Source: Lewinellaceae bacterium
GTDB lineage: Bacteria; Bacteroidota; Bacteroidia; Chitinophagales; Saprospiraceae
DNA: 64,000 nt
NCBI GenBank assembly: GCA_020636225.1
Contig: JACJYI010000006.1
Location: forward strand, 1-64,000
Direction of reading: 5' to 3'
Part shown: in pieces, positions 51,376 to 60,062 of the stretch
Layout: every line of letters begins with the position of its first letter
Position numbering within the stretch: position 1 is the stretch's first letter
Position numbers and translations under genes: made by a program
The notes under the pieces: model-generated
Database searches by the model: none
What the model saw: only the letters and a program-made list of their open reading frames with translations
Told to the model about the DNA's origin: nothing

Positions 51376-52335
51376 ATGAAACAACTATCTACATCCCTTT
51401 TCCTTCTGTTCGTCGGCATGGCCATGCTCCTCTTCCTGCCGGCTTGTGACAAGGCTCCTGACAATCCATTCGATCAGACCGGGGAGACCGGCCCCACGGA
51501 TCCGGATCCCACTCCACCGGACCTGGGGACCATCGAAGGCCTGCACGCCCGGATCTTTGCTCCCACCTGTGCGAACAGTGGCTGTCATGACGGGACCTTT
51601 GAACCGGACTTCCGTACTATCGAAAGCACCTACAATACCCTGGTGTATCATCCCATCATCAAGAATGATCCCATGGGCACCTTTACCTATCGGGTGGTAC
51701 CGGGCAACCCGGATGCTTCTGTGCTGATGGCCCGGCTGACCTATGATATCGACAACAATTCCGGGTTGATGCCCCTGGTCGTGGATCCCGGCGCGGAATG
51801 GGCGACCAAGAAGGAGGAATTCATCCAGGCGATCCGAGCCTGGATCCAGGGTGGGGCCAAGGATATCTTTGGCCAGAGCTACAGCCTCCAGGACGCCGTT
51901 CCGACCATGCAGGGGGTGATCGCCGAATCCAACGGGGTCTATATGGAGCGGAATGATGCGGGTCAGGGCGCCTTTCGGGTACCCCAGAATGTCGATCAAC
52001 TGAGCATCTATTTCAGCCTGCAGGACGACAAGACCCTGGCGCAGAACCTCACCGTGAACGAGATCAAGTTTGCCGATGGTCCGGATGCCTTTGCGGGAAA
52101 GCCCTCCCAGACCCTGGAGATCCTGGCCACCCCGGTCACCTATCAGGGGTACTATGGACCCCAGGTCCAGTACACCCACAAGATTGTCATCAATCCGCAG
52201 CAGATGGCTGCATTGGACGAAACGGTCTTTTTCCGGATCTATGTCCGGGACAATGTCAATCCGGTGACCGAGATCCCGACGGATGCGGGGGTATATTACA
52301 TCAAGAATTACTTCTCCTTCACCATTGTTGAATGA
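51376..52335 (+). CDS. Heme-motif (planctomycete cytochrome C-like) lipoprotein
   Basis: 319 aa; lipobox LFLPAC (Cys ~24). LHARIFAPTCANSGCHDGTF carries a C-x4-CH motif, the spacing seen in several Bacteroidota PSCyt1-like domains rather than the canonical C-x2-CH. NPDASVLMARLTYD and SGLMPLV with a distal Met could supply the sixth heme ligand. The C-terminal half is beta-rich (YFSLQDDKTL, FFRIYVRDNVNP). Likely a periplasmic electron carrier or a heme-free relative. Its stop overlaps the next start (ATGA). Confidence 0.78.
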   Translation: MKQLSTSLFLLFVGMAMLLFLPACDKAPDNPFDQTGETGPTDPDPTPPDLGTIEGLHARIFAPTCANSGCHDGTFEPDFRTIESTYNTLVYHPIIKNDPMGTFTYRVVPGNPDASVLMARLTYDIDNNSGLMPLVVDPGAEWATKKEEFIQAIRAWIQGGAKDIFGQSYSLQDAVPTMQGVIAESNGVYMERNDAGQGAFRVPQNVDQLSIYFSLQDDKTLAQNLTVNEIKFADGPDAFAGKPSQTLEILATPVTYQGYYGPQVQYTHKIVINPQQMAALDETVFFRIYVRDNVNPVTEIPTDAGVYYIKNYFSFTIVE

Positions 52336-52784
52336 AGCACAGCTACATCATCCTGATCATCAGTATCCTGGCACTTTGGGTGAGCGCCTGTACCAAGGTG
52401 GACAACACACCCTCGTTCCCCATCGAGCCGGCGATCAAACTCGTGGATATCAACCACATGGAAGTAGTCGAATTCCAGGATACCCTGGAGATCATCATTG
52501 CCTACGAAGATGGTGACGGCGATCTGGGGAATATCGATCCGGATATTCCCGGGCTGGTGGTCAAGGATGCCCGATTGACCGAACCGGACAGTTTTCACCT
52601 GCAACCCCTTGCTCCGCCCGGTGCACAGGTCTCCATTCAGGGTGAGCTGCTGATCAGGTTGCCGCAATTGTTCCTCCTGGGGAACGGCATGACCGAGCCC
52701 ACCCGCTTCAGGATCAAATTGCTGGACCGGGCAGGCCACGAAAGCAATGAGATCGAAACACCTTCTATCCAGATCATCCGATGA
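52332..52784 (+). CDS. Small beta-sandwich lipoprotein, 150 aa
   Basis: Lipobox LWVSAC (Cys20). The remainder looks like a single Ig-like or DUF-type sandwich (FQDTLEIIIAYEDGDGDLG, then FRIKLLDRAGHESNE). The EDGDGDLG segment resembles calcium-binding loops seen in Bacteroidota lipoproteins. Overlaps both neighbours by 4 bp (ATGA), so it is translationally coupled. No named family recognised. Confidence 0.75.
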   Translation: MKHSYIILIISILALWVSACTKVDNTPSFPIEPAIKLVDINHMEVVEFQDTLEIIIAYEDGDGDLGNIDPDIPGLVVKDARLTEPDSFHLQPLAPPGAQVSIQGELLIRLPQLFLLGNGMTEPTRFRIKLLDRAGHESNEIETPSIQIIR

Positions 52785-55700
52785 AGATATTGACCCGCAC
52801 ACTTCCCTTGTTGGTCCTGCTGGTCATCAGCTGGAGGGCAGATGCCCAGACCACCTTTGAGATGTCCAATGCCCTGGTCACGGATTGTGAAGGGATCCTC
52901 ACGGACAGTGAGGCAGGACAGCTGCCCGGCACTTATGATCACAATGAGAATTTCACCTTCACGATCTGTATCAACCAGGCAGACAAGATCACCCTCAACT
53001 TTGTCACCTTCTGTACGGAGGAGATCTTCGACATCGTGCGGATCTATGATGGTCCGGATACCCTGTCCACCCTGATCGGAGGGCCTTACTCCGGCGTGCT
53101 CAGCCCGTTCAGTGTCACGGCGACCAGTGGCTGCATGACGGTCAACTTCATCTCCGATCCCAATGTCGTGTGCAATGGTTGGGTGGCTACCTGGGACACG
53201 GAAGTCGACCCTCCGGTACCGCCATCCTTTTTGCCCCTGGGGAATGTCCCTTGTGGAAGCAATGAGCTGATCCTCACCCTGGACAAACCGGTGGAATGCG
53301 ATTCCATCAATGCGGGAGCCTTCACGGTATTCGGGGCCAAGACCTATGCGGTGGTCGATGCCGTGCCCATCAACTGCGTGGGCGGAACCACCACCATGGT
53401 CAAGGTCACCCTGGGCAGTCCCATTGACTTCAGTGGCCAGTATACCGTTCGATTCAAGGGAACGCAGCTGGATGAATGCGGATTCCCGCACCCCTTCAGT
53501 ATCGAGACGGGCTTTGCCGTCACCGATTGCCCGCTGTCCGTGGTCCTCTCCATCAATCCGACCGATTTCTGTGCCGGTGATTGCACCCAGCTCACCGCCA
53601 CCGCTGCAGGAGGGGATCCGAATACCTACAGCTACAACTGGAGCGTCCCTGCACCGGATGCCGCGACCATTGCCGTGTGTCTGGCTCAACCAACGACCTA
53701 CAGCGTTACCGTGACGGATGGGGCCGGATCCGTTCCGGCGGTGGCGTCCATTCTGGTCACTCCGCTGCCCAAGCCCTATATCGGGAATGACACGACGGTC
53801 TGCCAGTCACAGGGGCTGATCTGGTTCACCACGACCATTCCCGGAGGCAACTGGTATGGAAAGGGGATCAATCCCGACCGTCGCTGGGAAGGCCGTTGGG
53901 ATGCCTGGCGGCTGGGAGCCTCCACGGTGGATGAAGTGATCTATGTGGATCCGAACGGGTGTACCGATACCCTCATCGTCACGAAGATCCCCCTGAGCCA
54001 GGGTGGCCACAATGCGGCCTGTCCGGGAGCGGCCCCCTTCCAGGTCACCGGGGGCAGTCCGGCAGGAGGCGTATGGAGTGGACCGAATATCACCCCGGGT
54101 GGGTTGTTTACGCCTACCGTGCCGGGGACGTATGCCGTCACATACACGCATCCGAACGGTTGCAGTGGAACCAAGAATGTGAACGTGGCTGACCTCCAGA
54201 TGCCACCGGATGACACCATCTGCGCATCAGAACCGATCTTCAACATCCCGGTGACTCCCTATGGGGGCACCTGGAGTGGTCCGGGGATCGTCAACAGCGG
54301 GAATGGCCGCTTTGACCCTCGAAAGGCCAACCTCGGGGATAACATCCTGACTTATACCGCCCAGGGTTGCACAGGTACAGTGAACATCCATGTTCGGGAT
54401 ATTGATGCGGCCTGGGACTTGCTGGCCTGTCCGGATGCCCCTCCCTTCATCCTGCCGGGCAACTGGACGGCAGGAGGGATCTGGTCGGGTGCCGGGATCC
54501 TCGATTCCATAACCGGGTTGTACGATCCATCGATCAAGGGGCATGGGGTGGATGAGAAGGTGACCCTCAGCCTGGGAGGCTGTACGGACGACCGGATCGT
54601 CTATATCCGCGAGACGGGCATCTACATGGATGATACCCTGCGGTTCTGTGTGATTGCCGACAGTTTTGAATTGCGCTGGGAAACGGTGCGCAATTCCCCC
54701 TGGAATGGGTCGTGGACGGGAGCAGGTACCTTCCAGAACCCCAACCAGAACGATGCCTGGTTCTTCAGCCCTTACCAGGCCGGACCGGGATTCCACAAGT
54801 TGATCTATACCGCCAATGGATGTGCCGACAGCATGTACATCGAGATCTATGCACCGCCGCTGGTCCAGCGGGATACGGTGTGTATCGAGGCACCTCCGTT
54901 CTACCTGTCCTCCACCCCGGCTTCTTCCTGGTGGAGTGGACCGGGGATCATCAACCAGAGTACCGGTCTCTTTGACCCGAAACTGGCCGGTGAAGGGGTC
55001 CATGCCATCACTACGACGTCGACCAACAACTGTCCGGGAGGCGGATTCGTGGTCGTATTGCCTCCAGATACCGCAACACTGACCGGTCTGGAACCCAGTT
55101 ATTGCTACAGGGACACCAACTACCAGATCGTGATCGCCCCGGCGGGCGGTGTACTGACCATTGACGGCCAACCATCCCCGGCGATCTTCAATCCGGCGCA
55201 GCTGGGACCCGGGTTGCACATCATCCGGTACCGGATCGGAGCCGGGGAATGTGCCGACGAGAAGATCCGCTATGTGAATGTGGGGGACCCGGTAGGCGTG
55301 CAGATGGCCTTCCACCTGGATACCATCTGTTATGGCAAGGGCAAGCAGGTATCCGCCCTCGGGAACGGAGGCAGTTCGCTGGGCAACTTCACTTACGTGT
55401 GGGGCCAGGGATTGGGTTTTGGCCAGAGCCATCTGGTCACACCCCTTCAGTCCTCCACCTACACGGTGACCGTATCGGATGGTTGTTCGGATCCGGCCAC
55501 GGGATCACTGAACGTGGTGGTCCTTCCGGAGATCCAGTTGAGCTACCAGACCGGACCGACCGTCTGTTATGGTGACAGTACCTGGGCCATTGTGGTCCCC
55601 AATCCGGCAGGGCAGTACCAGTATACCTGGCAGACCAACCCCAAGCAATTCGGCCCCAAGGTGACGGGTCTGTCCAAGACCTATGCCGTGGAGGTGATCG

Positions 55701-56290
55701 ACCTCAAGTACGGGTGCAAGACCGAAGGAGAGATCAAATTGCCCGGTTACAAGCCCATCCAGGCCAATTTCAGCACCTACCCACAGGGGGAATGCGTGAC
55801 CATTGTGGAGCCTTATGTGGAGATCCTCGATCTGACCAACGGGGCGGTCAGTGGGACATGGAGCTTTGGGGATGGATTCAAGTTGCCCTATGTCCTGGGC
55901 AATCAGATTGGCCACAGCTACCAGGATACAGGTGTGTTTACCATCACCCTGTCGGTGAAGAATGAAGGTGGATGCCTGTCCACATTCAGCCAGGATATCT
56001 GTGTGGAAGCGGTGACCACCCTGTTCCAGCCGAATGCCCTGACCCCGAATGACGATGGACTGAACGATTATTTCCAGTTCGTGGGAACGGGCATCCAGGA
56101 GATCTTCTTCCAGATCTATGACCGATGGGGGACCCTGTTGTTCGAGGGAGACAGCATGGACGATCGCTGGGATGGCAACTACAGGGGGCAGCCCCTGCCT
56201 CAGGCGGCCTACGTCTATAAGGTGCGTTACCGGACCGTCTATCAGGACGGGTACCAGGAACGTGCCGGGACGATCATGCTGGTGAGATAG
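52781..56290 (+). CDS. CUB-domain T9SS type B surface protein, 1169 aa
   Basis: Signal peptide LPLLVLLVISWRADAQ. CUB-like domain ~25-145 (FDIVRIYDGPDTLSTLIGG, four Cys), then a sandwich domain (~150-245), an Ig-like domain, and six modules of about 75 aa with the signature GGxWSGPGI...G.FDP...G...GC (e.g. AGGVWSGPNI, YGGTWSGPGI, AGGIWSGAGI, WNGSWTGAGT, SSWWSGPGII). A PKD-like domain (GTWSFGDGFKLPY) precedes the type B sorting domain (FQPNALTPNDDGLNDYFQF ... GTIMLVR). Last gene of the operon and its likely exported surface component. Confidence 0.88.
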   Translation: MKILTRTLPLLVLLVISWRADAQTTFEMSNALVTDCEGILTDSEAGQLPGTYDHNENFTFTICINQADKITLNFVTFCTEEIFDIVRIYDGPDTLSTLIGGPYSGVLSPFSVTATSGCMTVNFISDPNVVCNGWVATWDTEVDPPVPPSFLPLGNVPCGSNELILTLDKPVECDSINAGAFTVFGAKTYAVVDAVPINCVGGTTTMVKVTLGSPIDFSGQYTVRFKGTQLDECGFPHPFSIETGFAVTDCPLSVVLSINPTDFCAGDCTQLTATAAGGDPNTYSYNWSVPAPDAATIAVCLAQPTTYSVTVTDGAGSVPAVASILVTPLPKPYIGNDTTVCQSQGLIWFTTTIPGGNWYGKGINPDRRWEGRWDAWRLGASTVDEVIYVDPNGCTDTLIVTKIPLSQGGHNAACPGAAPFQVTGGSPAGGVWSGPNITPGGLFTPTVPGTYAVTYTHPNGCSGTKNVNVADLQMPPDDTICASEPIFNIPVTPYGGTWSGPGIVNSGNGRFDPRKANLGDNILTYTAQGCTGTVNIHVRDIDAAWDLLACPDAPPFILPGNWTAGGIWSGAGILDSITGLYDPSIKGHGVDEKVTLSLGGCTDDRIVYIRETGIYMDDTLRFCVIADSFELRWETVRNSPWNGSWTGAGTFQNPNQNDAWFFSPYQAGPGFHKLIYTANGCADSMYIEIYAPPLVQRDTVCIEAPPFYLSSTPASSWWSGPGIINQSTGLFDPKLAGEGVHAITTTSTNNCPGGGFVVVLPPDTATLTGLEPSYCYRDTNYQIVIAPAGGVLTIDGQPSPAIFNPAQLGPGLHIIRYRIGAGECADEKIRYVNVGDPVGVQMAFHLDTICYGKGKQVSALGNGGSSLGNFTYVWGQGLGFGQSHLVTPLQSSTYTVTVSDGCSDPATGSLNVVVLPEIQLSYQTGPTVCYGDSTWAIVVPNPAGQYQYTWQTNPKQFGPKVTGLSKTYAVEVIDLKYGCKTEGEIKLPGYKPIQANFSTYPQGECVTIVEPYVEILDLTNGAVSGTWSFGDGFKLPYVLGNQIGHSYQDTGVFTITLSVKNEGGCLSTFSQDICVEAVTTLFQPNALTPNDDGLNDYFQFVGTGIQEIFFQIYDRWGTLLFEGDSMDDRWDGNYRGQPLPQAAYVYKVRYRTVYQDGYQERAGTIMLVR

Positions 56291-56653
56291 GCTCTTTCCT
56301 GCCCCGGGGATCCCCGGACCGGGGGCCCCGGATCAGATGATCGGGTCCATGAATGATGGCCACAGGACATTTCCTGACCAGTACTTTACCAGTACTTCAT
56401 CTATGCTCCATCTACGGAAGGGTAACGGATATCCATTACATCCCTGGTACATCCCCATTACATCCCTCTTGCATCCCTGGTACATCCGGATTACTTCCCC
56501 AATACTTTACCAGTACACTCACAATACACTCCTATCACACTACCAATACTCTAAACTGAGCATACACTCCTGGATTGTGACGGTGGCTGACGGGAAGGGC
56601 CCGGCGCTCGGAGGGGCCGGGGAGGAGGCCCACATCGGGCATGGCGTTCCTGG
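56291..56653. other. 363-bp spacer with G-poor degenerate repeats
   Basis: Begins with a G/C palindrome (CCGGGGATCCCCGG, about 56305-56318, followed by CCGGGGGCCCCGG). From about 56395 to 56575 the plus strand is strikingly poor in G and carries repeats: ACTTTACCAGTAC twice, CATCCCTGGTACATCC twice, and CACTCCT/CAATACT variants. No coding frame is convincing. Confidence 0.6.
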
Positions 56654-56893
56654 TCAGCCCAGATCCTCCAATCGCCTGAGTTCCTCGTCTGCGCGGGAAG
56701 GGTCGAACAGATAGTAGGTCAGGGCAATATGCAGCAAGCGCAATTCCTCATCGCTAAAGGCGAATTCGGTGCCGATGTTCCGGTCTATTTTCTCTACCAG
56801 AGCATTCCCTTGCGGCAGGGCTGACCGGACCTCCTCCACGGTCATGTGGAGTCGATCGGCAGTTTTCTGGATATAATCGTCACGAAACTTCAT
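56654..56893 (-). CDS. Small hypothetical protein, 79 aa
   Basis: The ATG at 56893 (MKFRDDYIQKTADRLHMTVE) is chosen; the longer frame to 57091 runs into the neighbour. The protein is helical and acidic (VEEVRSALPQGNALVEKIDR, DEELRLLHIALTYYLFDPSR). No motif or family recognised. It lies 40 bp after the membrane protein on the same strand, so the two are probably co-transcribed. Confidence 0.6.
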   Translation of the reverse strand: MKFRDDYIQKTADRLHMTVEEVRSALPQGNALVEKIDRNIGTEFAFSDEELRLLHIALTYYLFDPSRADEELRRLEDLG

Positions 56894-56933
56894 CGATCCG
56901 GCAGATTGAACACGATGAGTAACATCACCCCGG

Positions 56934-57464
56934 TCATGCACAGCGCATGCCCAGGTGATCTTCCAGGAAGCGATGCAACTGGACCATCTGCTCATGACCC
57001 AGTTTCTGGCCTTGCCAGGCCACGCCGTACAGGGAAAAGAACAGTGCGACCAGGACCGGCAGCCACCACAGGATGTTGCTGGGTTCGTCATACATCTTGT
57101 TGGTCATCCCCACGATCCCGATGATCAGGGCGGAGAATCCGATAGCCGTGTAGAAGAAGACGAACATGGTCCAAACAGTGGGCCGTGGTCCATACAGGCC
57201 ACGCAGCAAGCTGCCCCCTTCGGTAGGTTCGATGCTCAGGGTCAGCTGGGGAGACCAGTAATGCTGTTGATCGATCGGTACATGCAGGGTAACAAAATCC
57301 CGATTGATCTTGCCCTGGCAGGGCGCGTTTTCCTTCTGCAATCCGGTGCGAATGCGGGTGACCACCTCATCCAGGGTCAGAGGAACCTCCGCCTGGAAAC
57401 GAGGACGGACATGGTATTCCACGAACGGGTCACAAGGTGGATGGGTAGTTGCTGTTTTGTCCAC
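56934..57464 (-). CDS. Hypothetical two-helix membrane protein, 176 aa
   Basis: Start GTG at 57464. The first ~85 residues form a cytosolic alpha/beta domain (FVEYHVRPRFQAEVPLTLDE, FVTLHVPIDQQHYWSPQLTL), then two helices (VWTMFVFFYTAIGFSALIIG and WWLPVLVALFFSLYGVAW) and a short helix tail (KLGHEQMVQLHRFLEDHLG). I recognise no named domain. Upstream on the minus strand TATTTTAGGAGGAGAAT offers a weak promoter and a GGAGG ribosome-binding site, rare in this window. Confidence 0.68.
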   Translation of the reverse strand: MDKTATTHPPCDPFVEYHVRPRFQAEVPLTLDEVVTRIRTGLQKENAPCQGKINRDFVTLHVPIDQQHYWSPQLTLSIEPTEGGSLLRGLYGPRPTVWTMFVFFYTAIGFSALIIGIVGMTNKMYDEPSNILWWLPVLVALFFSLYGVAWQGQKLGHEQMVQLHRFLEDHLGMRCA

Positions 57465-57586
57465 AACGCAGGATTCTCCTCCTAAAATACGACAAGGTTC
57501 GGATTCGTGCCAGAGTGGGGGTCATAATTTACGTTTGACGAGCCGAGATGCCAGACCCTACTGTCAGGCTTTCTATTTTTACGGCC

Positions 57587-58405
57587 ATGAGCACGATACA
57601 ACAACAGATCGAACAAGCCTGGGAGGACAGATCCATGCTGGAAACCGAGACGACCCGAAAGACCATTGAATCCGTGATCGATCGGCTCGACCGGGGGGAG
57701 CTGCGTTGCGCCGAACCCCTGGCTGACGGGACCTGGCAGGTCAATGAATGGGTGAAGAAGGCCGTGATCCTGTATTTCCCCATCCGCAAGATGGAGGTGA
57801 TCGAATGCCCGCCGTTTGTCTTCCACGACAAGATCCCCCTCAAGACCAACTATGAGGAGCTCGGAGTTCGGGTGGTGCCTCATGCCATTGCCCGGTATGG
57901 TGCCTTCCTGGAGCGCGGCGTGATCATGATGCCCTCTTATGTCAACATCGGGGCCTGGGTGGGAGCCGGCTCGATGGTGGATACCTGGGCGACGGTGGGT
58001 TCCTGCGCCCAGATCGGCAGGGGGGTCCATCTCAGCGGAGGTGTGGGTATTGGCGGCGTCCTCGAACCGGTACAGGCCGCACCGGTCATTATTGAAGACG
58101 GTTGTTTTATCGGGTCGCGCTGCATCGTCGTGGAAGGCGTACATGTCGAGCAGGAGGCGGTCCTGGGTGCGAATGTGGTGTTGACCAAATCCACGCATAT
58201 CATTGATGTGACCGGACCTGAACCGGTGATCCATCGCGGACGGGTCCCTGCCCGGTCGGTGGTCATCCCCGGTGCCTATACCAAATCCTTCCCTGCAGGT
58301 GACTACCAGGTCAGTTGCGCACTGATCATCGGTCAACGAAAGGCCAGTACCGACCTGAAGACCTCGCTCAATGATGCGTTGCGGGAGTATGATGTGGCGG
58401 TGTAG
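57587..58405 (+). CDS. dapD: 2,3,4,5-tetrahydropyridine-2,6-dicarboxylate N-succinyltransferase
   Basis: 272 aa from the ATG at 57587 (MSTIQQQIEQAWEDR). Succinyl-CoA dependent step of the lysine/diaminopimelate pathway. N-terminal helical domain, then the left-handed beta-helix of hexapeptide repeats (~105-215; MPSYVNIGAWVGAGSMVDTW, GVGIGGVLEP, VIIEDGCFIGSRCIVVEG, EAVLGANVVLTKST). No other dap gene is adjacent. Confidence 0.95.
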   Translation: MSTIQQQIEQAWEDRSMLETETTRKTIESVIDRLDRGELRCAEPLADGTWQVNEWVKKAVILYFPIRKMEVIECPPFVFHDKIPLKTNYEELGVRVVPHAIARYGAFLERGVIMMPSYVNIGAWVGAGSMVDTWATVGSCAQIGRGVHLSGGVGIGGVLEPVQAAPVIIEDGCFIGSRCIVVEGVHVEQEAVLGANVVLTKSTHIIDVTGPEPVIHRGRVPARSVVIPGAYTKSFPAGDYQVSCALIIGQRKASTDLKTSLNDALREYDVAV

Positions 58406-58586
58406 GACGTTTATTCGTTAAGGCGTTAAGGCGTTGCTGCCTTCGGCAGTCTGGATTGCGTTATTCCGAGTATTGGAAGAACCTGTTCAACACAGAATTC
58501 AGTGGATAAACGAATACACTCATAAACAAATAAACTTCGATAATCTTGGCCAGGTGTTGTGTTCGCAATCGATGGTGCATGATTTC

Positions 58587-58922
58587 TTATACCTCATTCT
58601 CCAGCATCTCCCGGGGGTGCCAATACCGCTCCGGAAATGCGATCACCTGATTGTCTTCCACCATCGTGCCTTCGGCGATCAATCGCTCGGCCATGAGCGT
58701 TGGCGTGGCGAAGTGAAGCCGTCCGGTCAGTTCGCCCTTGCGATTGACGACCCGATGGGCCGGTATCGGCATGGCTTCATCCAGGGAATGCCGCAAGGCC
58801 CAACCCACCATCCGGGCGGATCCCAGGGCCAGGAAGTCGGCGATGGCGCCATAGGTGGTAACCCGTCCCCTCGGAATGACCCGGACGACATCATAGACGG
58901 CTTCGAAATAGGTGGTATTCAT
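58587..58922 (-). CDS. Alkyltransferase-like protein (ATL/MGMT family, no active-site Cys)
   Basis: 111 aa from the ATG at 58922 (MNTTYFEAVYDVVRVIPRG). The DNA-binding domain of O6-alkylguanine transferases is clear: RVTTYGAIADFLALGSARMV and GWALRHSLDEAMPIPAHRVV. The acceptor motif PCHR reads PAHR, so it cannot accept alkyl groups. ATL proteins of this type bind O6-alkylguanine and hand it to nucleotide excision repair. The start faces a repeat-rich spacer. Confidence 0.88.
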   Translation of the reverse strand: MNTTYFEAVYDVVRVIPRGRVTTYGAIADFLALGSARMVGWALRHSLDEAMPIPAHRVVNRKGELTGRLHFATPTLMAERLIAEGTMVEDNQVIAFPERYWHPREMLENEV

Positions 58923-58960
58923 TTGCAATGGATTGGCAGACAACTGTGAAATTCCAAATC

Positions 58961-59145
58961 TCAAGCATCAAATTCCAAATAAATTCGAATTGCCAAAGTC
59001 GAATGACCGAAACGGCCACCTGTATTCAGGGACAGGTCAAACCGACAACCGACAACTGACAACTGACAACCGACAAGGGAAATACCAAAACACAAGCATC
59101 AAATCCCAAATAAACCTCAATTCTCAAATGTCAATGACCAAAACA
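58961..59145 (+). repeat. Direct repeat pair with heptamer array
   Basis: Two related ~55-bp copies (58961-59015 and 59092-59145), both starting around AAGCATCAAAT-CCAAATAAA and ending near AATGACC-AAAC. Between them five in-register heptamers AC(C/T)GACA run from 59041 to 59075. Non-coding. Confidence 0.7.
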
Positions 59146-59202
59146 GTGAGAAACTGGTCAGATCGAACGATTTTGTCATTACCCAATACTTCAACCTTCT
59201 GA

Positions 59203-59261
59203 TTCCGACTTCCGACTTCCGACTTCCCACTTCAACTGACAACCGACAACCGACATCCGAC
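59203..59261 (+). repeat. Heptanucleotide repeat array (TTCCGAC / AACCGAC)
   Basis: Four TTCC(G/C)AC units, a 3-nt break, then AACTGAC, AACCGAC twice and ATCCGAC. The array ends directly before GTATCTTCG, a -7-like motif of the next gene. Confidence 0.8.
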
Positions 59262-59274
59262 GTATCTTCGCGCC

Positions 59275-59862
59275 ATGATCCTTCTCGCTGACAAGATCAC
59301 CAACCTGACTGCCGCCCGGTATTTCGCTGCAAAAGGAGCGGAATGGCTGTTCTTTGATCCATCCTCCATCTCCATTCCGGAGATCCAGGCCATCCGTGGC
59401 TGGGTGGAAGGACCCCGGTCCGGACTGTATCTGCCACTGGGATCCGACAGCATGGACAAGGAGATCCTGGCACAGATCCAGCCAGAGGGATTCATGCTGG
59501 GGCATTTTGCCGACCGGCAGTCCCGGATCGACGGCTTGCCGTTCTTCAAGGAGTGGCGACCCGAACGTGGTGACGATCCTGCTTCCCTGGTGGAGATGAT
59601 GGCGGCCTGGCCGGAGGCGGAGGCACAGCTTTTGCGTCTGGAGGAATGGTCGAATGCGGATATCCTGGCCCTGCTGGCCGCTGTTCCTGAAGATATGCAG
59701 CTGATCATCAGTACGACCCCTGACGCCTTCCAGCAAGGGGTAGAGGTGGTCAGGGACGTGGCGGGTATTTGCCTGGTCGCCCCCCCGGAGGAAGAAGTTG
59801 GCCTGGTCTCGTTTGACCATATTGATGAGGCCCTCGACGCACTGGAGGGCTATCTGTTCTGA
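59275..59862 (+). CDS. TrpF-like (phosphoribosylanthranilate isomerase fold) protein lacking the catalytic Cys
   Basis: 195 aa. The N-terminus ADKITNLTAARYFAAKGAEW parallels TrpF (CGITNLEDARYCAxxGAD), but the catalytic Cys position is Asp/Lys, and the later GGTG phosphate-loop pattern of TrpF is absent. The rest looks like a shortened TIM barrel (ILALLAAVPEDMQLIIST, GICLVAPPEEEVG, FDHIDEALDALEGYLF). Probably a diverged, non-isomerase relative of unknown function. TATCTTCG ends 4 nt before the ATG. Confidence 0.65.
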   Translation: MILLADKITNLTAARYFAAKGAEWLFFDPSSISIPEIQAIRGWVEGPRSGLYLPLGSDSMDKEILAQIQPEGFMLGHFADRQSRIDGLPFFKEWRPERGDDPASLVEMMAAWPEAEAQLLRLEEWSNADILALLAAVPEDMQLIISTTPDAFQQGVEVVRDVAGICLVAPPEEEVGLVSFDHIDEALDALEGYLF

Positions 59863-60062
59863 CCAATATCTCCTGATTGAGGGCAGAGGGCAACCTGGCG
59901 CATAATATTGTGTTATCCCTAACCAGAGAATCCTGTTCCCCATGTTCGATGTGCCGGATTTGTCCTCCAGCCGTCGGTATTGTCTGAACAGGTCGCTGGC
60001 AGGGGAATGATTTCCCGCTTACCTTTATTCCTTCGAATCAAACACCAAACCGGCCCTGGCCC

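Noticed and set aside
56303..56334. G/C palindrome after the CUB/T9SS gene as a rho-independent terminator
   Set aside because: The stem is strong but no T-run follows on either strand.
56654..57091. Longer 145-aa reading of the 79-aa gene
   Set aside because: The upstream 66 residues are Cys/Trp-rich and overlap the coding region of the membrane protein in another frame, typical of a shadow.
58406..58586. Repeat CGTTAAGG and CTGCCTTCGGCAG hairpin as terminator for dapD
   Set aside because: The hairpin has a 5-bp stem and no T-run; only a minor repeat is supported.
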